A stretch of 6,370 bases of DNA from Candidatus Cloacimonadota bacterium (lineage in GTDB: Bacteria; Cloacimonadota; Cloacimonadia; Cloacimonadales; JAIOQZ01), in the NCBI GenBank assembly GCA_021106755.1, contig JAIOTM010000182.1, positions 1 to 6,370 on the forward strand, in the 5' to 3' direction. Shown here piece after piece: positions 6,305-6,370 of the stretch. Within the stretch, counting starts at the first letter, position 1, and each line of letters opens with the position of its first letter. Under the pieces are notes generated by a model. That model saw only the letters and a list, made by a program, of their open reading frames with translations, did not search any database and was not told the origin of the DNA. A program made the translations under genes and the position numbers.

Positions 6305-6315
6305 TATAAGACATT

Positions 6316-6370
6316 CTATCTAAACACTTTGCGTACAACCGCGACAGTGAAGAACGACATCAGAAACAGC
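6316..6370 (-). CDS. Probable 3' end of a minus-strand membrane-protein gene (partial)
   Basis: Reading in from the right edge on the minus strand, one frame gives 17 residues, LFLMSFFTVAVVRKVFR, and then TAG. A hydrophobic stretch ending in a basic tail is typical of the last transmembrane helix of a polytopic membrane protein, such as a flippase, polymerase or membrane glycosyltransferase of a glycan locus. The other two minus-strand frames give less plausible ends. The stop is followed, in that gene's direction, by the C-tract hairpin element, as expected for convergent genes. The evidence is short, so this stays tentative. Confidence 0.35.
   Translation of the reverse strand, partial: LFLMSFFTVAVVRKVFR

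Noticed and set aside
6208..6309. Plus-strand 33-codon ORF beginning MKSGNPTLPL directly after rfbC
   Set aside because: It has no ribosome site of its own, runs through the hairpin and C-tract element, and encodes no recognisable domain. It is most likely a chance reading frame.

Overview
The window is a compact bacterial surface-glycan locus (O-antigen, capsule or exopolysaccharide sugar precursors) followed by a cyclic-di-GMP signalling gene. Genes are densely packed, most have recognisable Shine-Dalgarno sequences, and base composition looks even, with GC in the forties by eye. I cannot assign a phylum. The style suits a Gram-negative or environmental candidate-phylum bacterium. No transposase, integrase, tRNA, rRNA or CRISPR array is visible.

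Layout. Six complete genes and one small gene fill about 43-6205. On the minus strand, from a divergent promoter region near 5570-5674, the order is: a DegT/DnrJ/EryC1/StrS aminotransferase (WbpE-like, 4451-5566), a Gfo/Idh/MocA sugar dehydrogenase (WbpB/WlbA-like, 3361-4440), a left-handed beta-helix N-acetyltransferase (WbpD/WlbB-like, 2906-3361) and a non-hydrolysing UDP-GlcNAc 2-epimerase (1813-2904). The junctions are a 10-nt gap, a 1-nt TAATG overlap and a 1-nt gap, so these four genes form one operon. After 107 bp, still on the minus strand, come a REC-PAS-GGDEF diguanylate cyclase (335-1705) and a small predicted secreted protein (43-315). The secreted protein appears to start at a non-canonical ATA or ATC codon. 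Reading the other way, a dTDP-4-dehydrorhamnose 3,5-epimerase (5675-6205) is followed by a hairpin-rich, C-tract-rich segment (6234-6304). At the right edge is the probable 3' end of a minus-strand membrane-protein gene.

How the genes fit together. WbpB, WbpE and WbpD homologues successively oxidise C3 of UDP-GlcNAc uronic acid, aminate it and N-acetylate it, giving UDP-2,3-diacetamido-2,3-dideoxy-glucuronic acid. A 2-epimerase of the WbpI type would then give the manno isomer. The epimerase here, however, looks like the UDP-GlcNAc (WecB) type, so its substrate is open. The UDP-GlcNAc 6-dehydrogenase (WbpA/WecC) needed at the start is not in the window. RfbC belongs to the separate dTDP-L-rhamnose pathway. 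The diguanylate cyclase downstream could couple c-di-GMP signalling to polysaccharide output, but that rests only on position.

No wholly new system is evident. The points most worth checking are the secreted small protein with its odd start codon, the epimerase-pathway mismatch, and the structured C-rich element after rfbC.
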